Below are positions 16,636-25,942 of a stretch of 64,000 bases of DNA, piece by piece. Under the pieces are notes generated by a model. It worked only from the letters and a program-made list of their open reading frames with translations. It was not told where the DNA came from and made no database searches. The position numbers and the translations under genes are program-made. Within the stretch, counting starts at the first letter, position 1. Every line of letters begins with the position of its first letter. Location of the stretch: contig NZ_JAFDVE010000020.1 in assembly GCF_016888005.1 (NCBI RefSeq), positions 27,257 through 91,256 on the forward strand. Reading direction: 5' to 3'. The stretch is from Phycicoccus sp. CSK15P-2. GTDB taxonomy: Bacteria > Actinomycetota > Actinomycetes > Actinomycetales > Dermatophilaceae.

Positions 16636-16858
16636 CGCCCGTCGTACGCGGCGCCGTGGTCGTCGCAGCCGGAGGGCCTGCGGGAACACGGGCCGAGCAC
16701 CACGTGTTGCCGAGAGACCGGGGCGAGCCGGGGGCCGCGGCCGTCGGTACGGCGGTCGACCTCCTCGCGCTGAGCGTCCCGAACATGCACGACGCCGCGG
16801 ACCAACAGGGGTACGGTGGACCCACGGCACCGAGACCGACGACCCGAGAGGAGGCGCC
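16636..16858 (+). other. Gap where cinA is expected; clgR promoter region
   Basis: In many actinobacteria cinA sits between pgsA and clgR. Here 223 bases contain no CinA-like sequence. A 76-codon frame (16632-16862) overlaps the pgsA stop but resembles nothing and is too short to be CinA. A TACGGT box near 16812 could be the clgR -10 element. The gap may be an old cinA deletion. Confidence 0.4.
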
Positions 16859-17167
16859 GTGATCCTGCTCCGCCACGAGCTGGGCGAGGTCCTGCGCGAC
16901 GTGCGGACCGCCCAGGGCCGCACCCTGCGAGACGTCGCGAAGTCCTCGGCCGTCTCGCTCGGCTACCTCAGTGAGGTCGAGCGTGGCACGAAGGAGGCGT
17001 CCTCCGAGCTCCTCGCCTCCATCTGCGACGGTCTCGGGATGCCGCTCTCGGAGCTCCTCGGCCTGGTCCGCGAGCGCGTCGAGCACGTCGAGACTCTCAC
17101 CGCGCCGGTCACGCTCCCGGTCGGTCCGGCGGTCGACGCCGACGAGGTCTCCGCCTCCGCGGCCTGA
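16859..17167 (+). CDS. clgR: XRE-family transcriptional regulator ClgR
   Basis: 102 residues, beginning at GTG behind a strong GAGGAGG ribosome-binding site. The helix-turn-helix is at about 17-60 ([22 protein letters not shown]). ClgR activates clp protease genes, lon and other stress genes in Streptomyces, Corynebacterium and mycobacteria. The position after rimO-pgsA is the conserved one. The C-terminus is VSASAA, which resembles the Ala-Ala ending that exposes Streptomyces ClgR to ClpP proteolysis, so rapid turnover is likely. The longer open frame upstream is rejected because it has no clgR-like sequence and ignores the ribosome-binding site. Confidence 0.9.
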   Translation: MILLRHELGEVLRDVRTAQGRTLRDVAKSSAVSLGYLSEVERGTKEASSELLASICDGLGMPLSELLGLVRERVEHVETLTAPVTLPVGPAVDADEVSASAA

Positions 17168-17177
17168 GCGGTTCTCC

Positions 17178-18053
17178 TCACGGAGCACGGCGTCGGTAGG
17201 CGCCGCGTGGCCCCGGGCTGCTTCCGAGAGGCCGCTGCGGGCGGCCGTCGTCCGTGGGTGCGAGGCCGCCCTGACACGACGGGCACGAGAAGACCGTCCG
17301 CTCCCGGGGCGGACTGCCCGCCATCGCCACCCGGACGGTGTCACCGCAGCGTCGGCACGGCCGCCCGGACCGTGCGTGGACGTAGGCCTCCTCGCCGGCC
17401 CGCTGGACGCCGGTCGTCATCTGCCACCCCGAACGCTCGGCGGCCGTCATGAGCCGGTGCAGCCGGATGAGGAGCCGCTCGAGGTGGGCGGGGTCGGTGT
17501 CCCGGGCCGGGGCCCAGGGGTGCAGCCGCTCGAGGAACAGGACCTCGCTGGCCCAGAAGGTACCGACCCCGGCCAGAGAGCGTTGGTCGAGCAGCGCCTC
17601 GACCAACGTTCCCGGATGCGCCAGGAGGTTGTCGCGGGCGCGGCCGGGGTCCCAGTCCGGGCCGAGCACGTCCGGACCGAGGTGACCGACGAGGTCGCGC
17701 TCTCGTGCGGTCGGGACGAGGTCGAGCATCCCGAGCCGTAGCCCCACCGCCGACCACGAGGCGGTGAGGACCGCTGCCCGGAGGTCGCGGCGGCGGAGCA
17801 TCCGGTCGGTGCGCGGGCCGGGGTGCTCGACGCGCCACTGGCCCTCCATCCGCAGGTGGGTGTGCAGCGTGGTGCCCGTGTCGAAGCGCTGGAGGACGTG
17901 CTTGCCGCGCGCCACGACCTCGAGCGTCGTCGAGCCGCGGAGGTCGACGTCCGGGACGGACGGCCAGCGCAGGTCGGCGCCAGTGACCTCGGCACCGGCG
18001 AGCGCGGCGTGCAGCCGCGCCGCGGTGCGGTGGACGGTGTCTCCCTCGGGCAC
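17178..18053 (-). CDS. nei: Endonuclease VIII (Nei family DNA glycosylase/AP lyase)
   Basis: 291 residues. It removes oxidised bases from DNA and nicks the abasic site. The MPEGDTVHR start supplies the catalytic N-terminal proline and Glu3 after Met removal. The helix-two-turn-helix region (LLDQRSLAGVGTFWASEVLF) and the C-terminal zinc finger (CRRCG...FSCPSC) are present. A hydrophilic tail of about 30 residues follows the finger and is not usual. PEGDTVHR favours Nei over Fpg/MutM. The GTG start is three bases after the lhr stop, so the two repair genes are co-transcribed. Confidence 0.92.
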   Translation of the reverse strand: MPEGDTVHRTAARLHAALAGAEVTGADLRWPSVPDVDLRGSTTLEVVARGKHVLQRFDTGTTLHTHLRMEGQWRVEHPGPRTDRMLRRRDLRAAVLTASWSAVGLRLGMLDLVPTARERDLVGHLGPDVLGPDWDPGRARDNLLAHPGTLVEALLDQRSLAGVGTFWASEVLFLERLHPWAPARDTDPAHLERLLIRLHRLMTAAERSGWQMTTGVQRAGEEAYVHARSGRPCRRCGDTVRVAMAGSPPRERTVFSCPSCQGGLAPTDDGRPQRPLGSSPGPRGAYRRRAP

Positions 18054-18056
18054 GTT

Positions 18057-21000
18057 TCAGCGCCGCATCCGCAGGCCGCGTGGCGTCAGGTGGAACCCGG
18101 CGGTCTCGAGGGCCGCGACGACAGGATGGTCCGAGCCGAGGAGCCGACCGCCGTCGGCCTTCTCGACGGTGATCCGGCCGAGCTGCCCGCGGCGGACCGC
18201 GTCGGCGAGCGCCCCCGAGGCGACGGTGAGTGCCTCGCTGTCGTCGGTGTAGGTGAGCAGGGTGCGGCCGCCGCGCTCGACGTAGAGCGCGAGCACGCCG
18301 TCGACGAGGACGACGACGGCGCCGGCCTTGCGGCCCGGCTGGTGGCGCCGGCGTCGGTCGGCGGCGTCGGTGCCACTCTCGCCGTCCGCGGGGTCGACGG
18401 CGCGCTCGGGCCAGGGCAGCGCGCTGCCGTAGGGGTTCGCGGGGTCGCCGGCAGCCAGGACGAGGGGGACGGGCTCGGCACGCCGGTCGCCGCCGGTGCC
18501 GGCCCGGAGCCGGTCGACGGCGCCGGACGTGCCGAACTGGGACGCCCCCAGGCCCTCGACGAAGTAGCCCCGGCGGACCCGCCCGGCCTCCTCGGCCTTG
18601 CCGAGCACCCGGTAGACGCCAGCGAAGCCACCGGGGACGTCCTCGGCGGCCACGGCCCCCCGGGTGACGACGCCGTAACGGTCGAGGAGGAGCTCGGCGG
18701 TGGCCAGGGCCCGCAGTGTCGCGTCGTCCTCGGCGAGCGGCAGCAGTGACCAGCGTCCGGTCACGCGGGCCGGGCCCGAGCGGCTGGGCATCGCCGGACG
18801 CGACGGTGCCGATCCGAGCGCACCGAGGGGGCCGCGCCGCCCTGCGTAACGGGACCGACGCGGCCCGGGTGCGGACCGCCGGTGCGCCGTACGGCCCCCG
18901 GAGAGCAGCGCACGCACGGGGGCGAAGGTGTCGCCGGTGACCCGCCCGGACCAGACCAGGGCCCAGAGGGTCTCGGCAAGGACCTCGTCGTCGGTGCTGC
19001 CGACCTGGTCGGACAGCCCCCGGAAGAAGTGCGCACCGCCGCCGCTCAGGGCGTCGAGGACGGCGATGCCCTGCTCGTCGGGGACCTGCTCCGGGTCGGG
19101 ACCGGGCAGCGTGAGGTGCGCGGAGTCGGCGACGTGCAGCGACACCCAGCCGTCGTCGCCGGGCAGCGAGCCGTGACCGCACCACAGGACCTCGCCGCTC
19201 GCCAGGAGCTCGTCGAGGAGTGCCGGGGTGTAGTCGGCCACCCGTGCGGGGAGGACGAGCGACTCGACGGCACTCGCCGGGAGGACGGCCCCGCTCAGCT
19301 GTTCGACGGCCCGGAGCACGCCGTCCCGGCCGCGCAGCCGGCCGCCCACGCCCTGCCACTCGGCGAGGAAACGGCCGAACGCGTCGGGGGTGACCGGCTC
19401 GACCTCCGCGCGCAGCGCGGCGAGCGAGCGGCGCCGCAGCATCCGCAGGACCTCGGCGTCGCAGAACTCGGTGGCGCCGCCGCCGGTGGGCAGGAGCTCG
19501 CCCTGCACGACCCGGCCGGAGGAGACGAGCCGGGCCAGGGACGTGGCGGCGACCGCCACGCCGATGCCGTACGCGTGCGCCACCTGGGCGGCGTGGAACG
19601 GCGCGTGCGTGCGGGCGTAGCGGGCGACGAGGTCGCCGAGCGGGTCGTCGACCGGCTCGAGGAAGGTCTGGGGGACGCCCGGGGGCATCGAGGCGCCGAG
19701 GGCGTCGCGCAGGCGCGAGGCGTCCTCGACGGCCGCCCACCGGTCCTCGCCGGCGACCCGCACCGGGATGACCTGTCGTGCGCCCTCCAGCCCGGCGAGC
19801 CATCCCTCGACGTCGGAGCCCGTCACGCCCTCCCGGGAGCGCTGCAGCACCGCCTCGGTGGACAGCGGGCCGAGGACGCGCAGGAGGTCGAGGACGTCGT
19901 CGGCGTCGCGGGCGGCACGCTCCGGGGTGAGACGCTGGAGCTCGGCCTCGGTGCGGGCCACCTGCTCGGCGTCGAGCAGGTCACGCAGCGCGAGCCCCTC
20001 GGAGCCGCCGAGCAGCTCGGCGAGCAGGCTCGGGTCGAGGGCCAGCGCCGCGGCACGCCGCTCGGCCAGCGGGCTGTCGCCCTCGTAGAGGAACTGCGCC
20101 ACGTAGCCGAACAGCAGGGACTTCGCGAACGGCGACGGCGTGCTCGACTCGACCTCGACCACGGTGACCCGCCGCCCCTCGACGTCCCGCATGAGGTCGA
20201 CGAGCCCGGGCACGTCGAAGACGTCCTGGACGCACTCGCGGACGGCCTCGAGGACGATGGGGAAGGTCGGGAAGCGGCTGGCGACCTCGAGCAGCTGTGA
20301 TGCCCGCTGCCGCTGCTGCCACAGCGGCTGCCGGCGGTCCGGGCGGCGCCGGGGGAGGAGCAGCGCCCGCGCCGCGCACTCGCGGAACCGGCTGGCGAAC
20401 AGCGCCGACCCGCCGATCTCGTCGGTGACCAGGCCGCGGACGTCGTCGGGCGCGAGGGTCACGAGGTCGAGCAGCTCGCGGCCGACGCCGCGCCGGTCGA
20501 GGCCTTCGACGTCGGCCCACTCGAGGTCGGGCAGCCGCAGGACGATGCCGTCGTCGCCGTGCATCGCCTGGACGTCGACGCCGAACCGGTCGCGCATCCG
20601 GGCCGAGAGGGCGAGTGCCCACGGTGCGTGCACCTGAGCGCCGAAGGGCGAGTGCACGGCGATCCGCCAGTCGCCGAGCTCGTCGCGGAAGCGCTCGACG
20701 ACGACCGTGCGGTCGTCCGGCACGTGGCCGGTGGCCTCGCGCTGCTCGCGCAGGTACGTGAGGAGGTTGTCGGCCGCCCAGGTGTCGAGCCCGGCGGCCA
20801 TGACGCGCTCGCGGGCCGCCTCGGTGGGCAGCGACTCGACCTCCCGGACGAACTCGCCGACCGCGCGGCCGAGCTCGGCGGGCCGGCCCAGGCTGTCGCC
20901 CTTCCAGAACGGCAGCCGACCCGGCAGACCGGGGGCCGGCGTGACGAGCACGCGGTCGTGGGTGATGTCCTCGATCCGCCACGTCGAGGTGCCGAGGGTG

Positions 21001-22763
21001 AAGAGGTCGCCGACCCGCGACTCGTAGACCATCTCCTCGTCGAGCTCGCCGACCCGCCGCCCGGGCCCCTCGCCGGTCGCGAGGAACACCGCGTACAGGC
21101 CGCGGTCGGGGATGGTGCCGCCGGAGGTGACGGCGAGCCGCTGCGCACCGCGCCGGCCCGACAGGGTGTCGGAGAGCCGGTCCCAGGTGATCCGGGCCCG
21201 CAGCTCGGCGAAGTCCTCGCTCGGGTACCTCCCGGCGAGCATGTCGAGGACCGACTCGAGGACGGGGCGGGAGAGCGTGGCGTAGGGCGCCGCCCGCCCG
21301 GCCAGGGCGAGGACGTCGTCGACCTGCCAGTCGTCGAGGGCGCACATCGCGACGACCTGCTGGGCGAGGACGTCGAGGGGGTTCTGCGGTACCCGGAGTG
21401 CCTCGATGCTGCCCGAGAGCATCCGCTCGACGACGACCGCGGTCTGCACGAGGTCGCCGCGGAACTTCGGGAAGAGGACGCCGCGCGAGACGGCGCCGAC
21501 CTGGTGCCCGGCCCGCCCGACCCGCTGCAGCCCGGACGCGACCGAGGGCGGCGACTCGACCTGGACGACGAGGTCGACCGCGCCCATGTCGATGCCGAGC
21601 TCGAGGCTGCTCGTGGCGACGACGGCCGGCAGCTGCCCGGTCTTGAGCTCCTCCTCGATCCGGGCCCGCTGCTCCTTGCTCACCGACCCGTGGTGCGCAC
21701 GGGCGAGGACAGGCGGCGCACCGCTGCTCTGCCCCGACTGGGCCATGACCTGCGCCGGGGTGCGCCTCAGGGCGGACGGCCGGGCCACCGCACCCTCGGC
21801 CCCGACGGTCGCGGCGCCGTCCGCGGCCTCGACGCGTTCCTCCCAGATCTCGTTGAGGCGGGTCGTGAGCCGTTCGGCGAGGCGCCGGCTGTTGCTGAAC
21901 ACGAGCGTCGAGGTGTGCTCTGCGACGAGGTCGACGATGCGCTCCTCGACGTGGGGCCAGATGGACGCGCGCTGCTCCTGGCCGGACGCGGCCCCGGCGA
22001 GGTCGCCGGTCGGCTGCCCGAGCTCGGACATGTCCGGGACGGGGACGACGACCCGGAGGTCCCACTCCTTCGTCGAGGGCGGCTGGACGACGTCGACCGG
22101 CCGGCCGCCCGCGAGGTAGCGCGCGACCTCCTCGACGGGGCGGACCGTGGCGGACAGCCCGATGCGCTGTGCCGGGCGGTCGAGGTGCGCGTCGAGCCGC
22201 TCGAGGGACAGCGCGAGGTGGGCACCGCGCTTGGTGCCGGCGAGGGCGTGGACCTCGTCGACGATGACGGTCTCGACGCCGGCTAGGGCCTCGCGTGCGG
22301 CCGAGGTGAGGAGGAGGAAGAGCGACTCGGGCGTCGTGATGAGGACGTCGCTCGGGGTGCGTGCGAAGGCCCGGCGCTCGTCGGCCGGGGTGTCGCCGGA
22401 GCGGACCGCGACCGTGATGTCCGGCTCGGGGAGGCCGAGACGGCTCGCCGCGTGCCGGATGCCGACGAGCGGGCTGCGCAGGTTGCGCTCGACGTCGACG
22501 GCCAGCGCCTTCATGGGGGAGACGTACAGCACCCGGCACCGTCGTAGCCGCTCGGCCGGCACGGGCTCGGCTGCCAGCCGGTCGAGCGCCCAGAGGAAGG
22601 CCGACAGCGTCTTGCCCGAGCCGGTGGGGGCGACGACGAGAGCGTGGCGGCCGCCGGAGACGGCCTCCCAGGCGCCTTCCTGTGCAGCCGTGGGTGCGCT
22701 GAAGCTCCCCCGGAACCACGCGGCCGTGGCGGGGGAGAAGCGGTCGAGGACGTCGCCATCCAT
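18057..22763 (-). CDS. lhr: ATP-dependent helicase Lhr
   Basis: 1,568 residues. Lhr is a large superfamily 2 helicase that moves 3'-5' on single-stranded DNA and prefers RNA:DNA hybrids; in mycobacteria it belongs to the damage response. Walker A APTGSGKT is at 45-52, a DEVH box (VIVDEVHALAGTKRGAHL) follows, then the second RecA-like domain (VATSSLELGIDMGAVDLVVQ; RVGRAGHQVG), a winged helix and the long Lhr C-terminal domain. I start at ATG 22763, matching the family N-terminus LDRFSPAT; a GTG at 22772 is the alternative. nei follows directly. Confidence 0.92.
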   Translation of the reverse strand: MDGDVLDRFSPATAAWFRGSFSAPTAAQEGAWEAVSGGRHALVVAPTGSGKTLSAFLWALDRLAAEPVPAERLRRCRVLYVSPMKALAVDVERNLRSPLVGIRHAASRLGLPEPDITVAVRSGDTPADERRAFARTPSDVLITTPESLFLLLTSAAREALAGVETVIVDEVHALAGTKRGAHLALSLERLDAHLDRPAQRIGLSATVRPVEEVARYLAGGRPVDVVQPPSTKEWDLRVVVPVPDMSELGQPTGDLAGAASGQEQRASIWPHVEERIVDLVAEHTSTLVFSNSRRLAERLTTRLNEIWEERVEAADGAATVGAEGAVARPSALRRTPAQVMAQSGQSSGAPPVLARAHHGSVSKEQRARIEEELKTGQLPAVVATSSLELGIDMGAVDLVVQVESPPSVASGLQRVGRAGHQVGAVSRGVLFPKFRGDLVQTAVVVERMLSGSIEALRVPQNPLDVLAQQVVAMCALDDWQVDDVLALAGRAAPYATLSRPVLESVLDMLAGRYPSEDFAELRARITWDRLSDTLSGRRGAQRLAVTSGGTIPDRGLYAVFLATGEGPGRRVGELDEEMVYESRVGDLFTLGTSTWRIEDITHDRVLVTPAPGLPGRLPFWKGDSLGRPAELGRAVGEFVREVESLPTEAARERVMAAGLDTWAADNLLTYLREQREATGHVPDDRTVVVERFRDELGDWRIAVHSPFGAQVHAPWALALSARMRDRFGVDVQAMHGDDGIVLRLPDLEWADVEGLDRRGVGRELLDLVTLAPDDVRGLVTDEIGGSALFASRFRECAARALLLPRRRPDRRQPLWQQRQRASQLLEVASRFPTFPIVLEAVRECVQDVFDVPGLVDLMRDVEGRRVTVVEVESSTPSPFAKSLLFGYVAQFLYEGDSPLAERRAAALALDPSLLAELLGGSEGLALRDLLDAEQVARTEAELQRLTPERAARDADDVLDLLRVLGPLSTEAVLQRSREGVTGSDVEGWLAGLEGARQVIPVRVAGEDRWAAVEDASRLRDALGASMPPGVPQTFLEPVDDPLGDLVARYARTHAPFHAAQVAHAYGIGVAVAATSLARLVSSGRVVQGELLPTGGGATEFCDAEVLRMLRRRSLAALRAEVEPVTPDAFGRFLAEWQGVGGRLRGRDGVLRAVEQLSGAVLPASAVESLVLPARVADYTPALLDELLASGEVLWCGHGSLPGDDGWVSLHVADSAHLTLPGPDPEQVPDEQGIAVLDALSGGGAHFFRGLSDQVGSTDDEVLAETLWALVWSGRVTGDTFAPVRALLSGGRTAHRRSAPGPRRSRYAGRRGPLGALGSAPSRPAMPSRSGPARVTGRWSLLPLAEDDATLRALATAELLLDRYGVVTRGAVAAEDVPGGFAGVYRVLGKAEEAGRVRRGYFVEGLGASQFGTSGAVDRLRAGTGGDRRAEPVPLVLAAGDPANPYGSALPWPERAVDPADGESGTDAADRRRRHQPGRKAGAVVVLVDGVLALYVERGGRTLLTYTDDSEALTVASGALADAVRRGQLGRITVEKADGGRLLGSDHPVVAALETAGFHLTPRGLRMRR

Positions 22764-22772
22764 GCTGCGCAC

Positions 22773-22795
22773 ACCCTCTCACCCCGGACCGACAC
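22773..22795 (-). promoter_or_regulatory. RecA-NDp-like damage promoter candidate for lhr-nei
   Basis: On the minus strand GTGTCGGTC, eight bases, then GAGGGT. The mycobacterial RecA-NDp (PafBC-type) consensus is TTGTCRGTG-N8-TANNNT, so there are two mismatches in the first part and one in the -10. Transcription would start at about 22766, just before the ATG at 22763, which supports that start. Confidence 0.35.
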
Positions 22796-22879
22796 CACGG
22801 CCCCGGAAGGCTCCGGCCCGGGGCTAGGGTCGAAGGCGTCGCGGCGACCGCCGCGGCCGGCCACGGAAGGACCCCACCC

Positions 22880-23872
22880 ATGGAGCAACGACCCCTCGGA
22901 CGCACCGGACGCGACGTCTCCGTCATCGGCCTCGGCACCTGGCAGCTCGGTGCGGACTGGGGCGACGTCAGCGACGCGGACGCAGCCGAGGTGCTCGCGG
23001 CCGCCGCCGACGGCGGGGTGACCCTCCTCGACACCGCGGACGTCTACGGGGACGGCCGCAGCGAGTCGACGATCGGGGCCTTCCTCGCCGACCGTCCCGG
23101 GCACCGTGTCACCGTCGCGACGAAGATGGGCCGTCGGGTCGCGCAGGAGCCGGTCAACTACACGCTGGAGAGCTTCCGGGCCTGGACCGACCGCAGCCGG
23201 GCGAACCTCGGCGTCGACACCCTCGACCTCGTCCAGCTGCACTGCCCGCCGAGCGCCGTCATCGAGGACGACGCCACGTACGACGCGCTCGACTCCCTCG
23301 TCGCCGACGGCGCGGTCGCGGCCTACGGCGTCTCGGTCGAGACCTGCGACCAGGCGCTCGCCGCCATCGCCCGGCCGAACGTCACCAACGTCCAGATCAT
23401 CCTCAACGCCTTCCGGCTCAAGCCCCTCGACGAGGTCCTTCCCGCGGCCCTCGACGCCGAGGTGGCCGTCTTCGCCCGCGTCCCGCTGGCCTCCGGGCTG
23501 CTCACGGGCAAGTACACCCGCGACACGACCTTCGCCGAGAACGACCACCGCACGTTCAACCGGCACGGGGAGGCCTTCGACCAGGGCGAGACGTTCTCCG
23601 GGGTCGACTTCGAGACCGGTCTGGAGGCCGCTTCCCGTCTCACCGACGCCCTGCCGGACGGGGTGTCCCTGCCGGCCACGAGCCTGGCCTGGGTGGCGTC
23701 CCGGCCGGGGGTCACCTCGGTCATCCCGGGGGCGCGGACGGCCGACCAGGCGCGCGCCAACGTGGAGGTCGGCGCGCTGCTCGAGGGCGGTGCCGACCTC
23801 GGAGCCTTCGACGCCGCGGTGCAGGAGGTCTACGACGACCTGCTCAGGGAGTCCGTGCACCCTCGGTGGTGA
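22880..23872 (+). CDS. Aldo/keto reductase
   Basis: 330 residues, an (alpha/beta)8 NADPH-dependent oxidoreductase. The tetrad is visible: Asp51 and Tyr56 in LLDTADVYGDGRSES, Lys82 in VATKMGRR and His121 in LVQLHCPPS. The substrate is not predictable; the family acts on many aldehydes and ketones. A GGAAGGA ribosome-binding site precedes the ATG, and a TAGGGT box at 22825-22830 may be its -10 element, giving a short leader. It is divergent from lhr, and its last 29 bases overlap the 3' end of the agmatine deiminase gene on the other strand. Confidence 0.88.
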   Translation: MEQRPLGRTGRDVSVIGLGTWQLGADWGDVSDADAAEVLAAAADGGVTLLDTADVYGDGRSESTIGAFLADRPGHRVTVATKMGRRVAQEPVNYTLESFRAWTDRSRANLGVDTLDLVQLHCPPSAVIEDDATYDALDSLVADGAVAAYGVSVETCDQALAAIARPNVTNVQIILNAFRLKPLDEVLPAALDAEVAVFARVPLASGLLTGKYTRDTTFAENDHRTFNRHGEAFDQGETFSGVDFETGLEAASRLTDALPDGVSLPATSLAWVASRPGVTSVIPGARTADQARANVEVGALLEGGADLGAFDAAVQEVYDDLLRESVHPRW

Positions 23873-24917
23873 CCGCGGGCTGCTGCTGGGTGATGCAGTG
23901 GATGCCGCCGCCGCGGGCGAAGAGCGGCCGGGCGTCGACGCCGACGACGCGCCGTCCCGCGTAGACGGACCGGAGCAGGCGCGTCGCGTCGTCGTCGCGC
24001 GGGTCGTCGAAGGTGCAGGAGACCACGCCGTCGTTCGTCACGAGATGGTTGACGTAGGACCAGTCGACCCAGTCCTCGCCGTCGTCGAGCGTCGCCGGCG
24101 CCGGCAGCCGGACGACCTCGAGCGAGTTCCCCTGACCGTCGCGCGAGGCAGCGAGCAGCTTCTCGAGCTCGGCGCACACCGCGTGGTCGGGGTGCGCCGG
24201 GTCGGCCTGCCAGTGGAGCAGGACCGTCCCCGGGCCGGCGAACGTGGCGACGATGTCGACGTGCCCGCGGGTGCCCAGCTCGTCGTAGTCGCGGGTGAGC
24301 CCCCGGGGCAGCCAGATGCACGACGTCGCGCCGATGGTGCGGGCCATCTCCGCCTCGACGTCCGCGCGGGTCAGCCCCGGGTTGCGACCCGGGTCGAGCT
24401 GCACGGTCTCGGTGAGCAGCACGGTGCCGGCGCCGTCGACGTGGATGCCGCCACCCTCGTTGACCATCGGCGAGTCGACGACCTGCGCACCGGCGAGGTC
24501 GGCGACGAACAGCCCGATCCGCTCGTCGTGCTCCCAGACGGCCCAGTCCTGGGCGCCCCAACCGTTGAAGGTCCAGTCGACGGCGCCGAGCGACCCGTCG
24601 GGGCCGCGCACGAAGGTGGGACCGATGTCGCGCATCCACGCGTCGTCGAGGGGTGCCTCGACGAGGTCGACCCCGAACGCTGGCGCGCTGCCCCGGGCGA
24701 GGGCGCGGCGTGCGTCGTCGACGTCGGCGGGGTCGACCACGACGGTCACCGGCTCGAAGAGCGCCACCGCCCTCGCGACCGCCGCCCAGGTGCGCTGCGC
24801 CTCCTCCGCGTCGTCGGGGGTCTCCCCGAGGGCGTAGCCGGCCGTCGGCCAGGCCATCCAGGTCCGCTCGTGACGGTCCCACTCGGCGGGCATCCGCCAG
24901 GCGCCGGGGCTCGGCAC
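23844..24917 (-). CDS. aguA: Agmatine deiminase
   Basis: 357 residues of the peptidylarginine deiminase-like fold. It converts agmatine to N-carbamoylputrescine. Family signatures are MPAEWDRHERTWMAWPT, DIGPTF, NEGGGIHVDG, TRGHVDIVATF and the nucleophile Cys341 in GGGIHCITQQQP. The open frame extends upstream without homology; I chose GTG 24917, which lies one base after the stop of the amidase gene, so translation is probably coupled. Together with aguB it makes putrescine from agmatine. A bare peptidylarginine deiminase role is less likely given that partner. Confidence 0.9.
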   Translation of the reverse strand: MPSPGAWRMPAEWDRHERTWMAWPTAGYALGETPDDAEEAQRTWAAVARAVALFEPVTVVVDPADVDDARRALARGSAPAFGVDLVEAPLDDAWMRDIGPTFVRGPDGSLGAVDWTFNGWGAQDWAVWEHDERIGLFVADLAGAQVVDSPMVNEGGGIHVDGAGTVLLTETVQLDPGRNPGLTRADVEAEMARTIGATSCIWLPRGLTRDYDELGTRGHVDIVATFAGPGTVLLHWQADPAHPDHAVCAELEKLLAASRDGQGNSLEVVRLPAPATLDDGEDWVDWSYVNHLVTNDGVVSCTFDDPRDDDATRLLRSVYAGRRVVGVDARPLFARGGGIHCITQQQPAVTTEGARTP

Positions 24918-24918
24918 G

Positions 24919-25887
24919 TCAGACCGTCCCGCGGTGCTCGGTGCGGGAGGAGCCGGTGAGGGGGCCGTAGGCGTCGGGGCGCCGGGTGGTGAGGAACGGG
25001 AAGAGGTCGAGCCAGTCGCGCTGCTGGGCGAGGTCGAGGTCGGCGACGAGCACCGCGGCCTCGTCGCGCGGGGCCCGGACGAGCACCCGGCCGTAGGGGT
25101 CGGCGACGAAGGAGGAGCCGTAGAAGGTGACGAGGCCCTCGTTGCCGTAGCGGTTGGGCACGACGACGAACAGGCCGTTGGCGATGGCGTGTCCCACGAC
25201 GGTGTGCTCCCAGAGCGGCCGGGTGTCGAACTGCGGGTGGTCCGGCTCGGAGCCGATCGCGGTGGGGTACGCGAGCACCTGGGCGCCGCCGAGCGCGTAC
25301 GCCCGGGCGACCTCGGGGAACCACTCGTCCCAGCACGTGGGGAGCCCCACCCGCACGGCCGGGTCGTCGAGGGCGTACACCGGGAACGCGTCGGCGGCGG
25401 GTCCACGGCGGAAGTACCGGTCCTCGTGGTAGCCGGCCGTCACCGGGATGTGCGTCTTGCGCGTGCGCCCGACGAGCGTGCCGTCGGGGGCGACGAGGAC
25501 CGCGGTGTTGTAGCCGAGGCCGTCGTCCGAGCCGTCCGGTGCGGCTGCTCGCTCGAAAAGGCTGGCGTGGACGTACGCGCCGGTGTCGGCCGCGGCCGCG
25601 CGGGCGAACGTCGTCGTCGGGCCGTCCTCGAGCGACTCGGCGGTGGTGTCCGGCCGGCCCTCCGGCAGGGTGTCGGCGGGGTAGCGCGACAGCGTGAGCT
25701 CGGGGAGGAACACCACCCGGGCGCCCGCGCCCGCGGCGGTGCGCACGCCCTCGAGCAGGGTCGCTGCGAGACGCTCGGCGTCGGGGTCCCAGCAGTGCTG
25801 GACGAGCCCGACGCGGACCGGCGCCGAGGACGGCTCGTGGACCCGGGCGGGGGAGGGCGGCACGCCTTCGGCCGTGATGAGGCGCAT
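24919..25887 (-). CDS. aguB: N-carbamoylputrescine amidase (carbon-nitrogen hydrolase)
   Basis: 322 residues of the nitrilase superfamily. The Glu-Lys-Cys triad is visible: Glu63 in FLPELTLS, Lys144 in RKTHIPVT and Cys185 in PTCWDEWFPE. CWDEWFPE and the paired agmatine deiminase point to N-carbamoylputrescine amidase, which releases putrescine, CO2 and ammonia. About 20 N-terminal residues before VRVGLVQHCWD are extra, so an internal start is possible. A CATACT box seven bases before the ATG may be the -10 element. It is the first gene of the aguB-aguA unit, divergent from the DUF3046 gene. Confidence 0.88.
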   Translation of the reverse strand: MRLITAEGVPPSPARVHEPSSAPVRVGLVQHCWDPDAERLAATLLEGVRTAAGAGARVVFLPELTLSRYPADTLPEGRPDTTAESLEDGPTTTFARAAAADTGAYVHASLFERAAAPDGSDDGLGYNTAVLVAPDGTLVGRTRKTHIPVTAGYHEDRYFRRGPAADAFPVYALDDPAVRVGLPTCWDEWFPEVARAYALGGAQVLAYPTAIGSEPDHPQFDTRPLWEHTVVGHAIANGLFVVVPNRYGNEGLVTFYGSSFVADPYGRVLVRAPRDEAAVLVADLDLAQQRDWLDLFPFLTTRRPDAYGPLTGSSRTEHRGTV

Positions 25888-25942
25888 GGGGCTCAGTATG
25901 CCGCCGGGCGAGGGAGCCCACCCGGCCGCCTAGCATCGGGGC

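Noticed and set aside
16632..16862. 76-codon frame overlapping the pgsA stop
   Set aside because: The ATGA overlap looks real, but the sequence has no domain, no likeness to CinA and runs over the clgR ribosome-binding site. It could be a degraded gene, but I cannot support it.
18882..20300. 472-codon plus-strand frame inside lhr
   Set aside because: Antisense to conserved Lhr C-terminal sequence and without domains.
19981..23034. 1,017-codon minus-strand frame over lhr
   Set aside because: It runs on the same strand as lhr in a different frame, is dominated by Arg, Pro, Ala and Gly, and has no motif. The lhr frame carries all helicase motifs.
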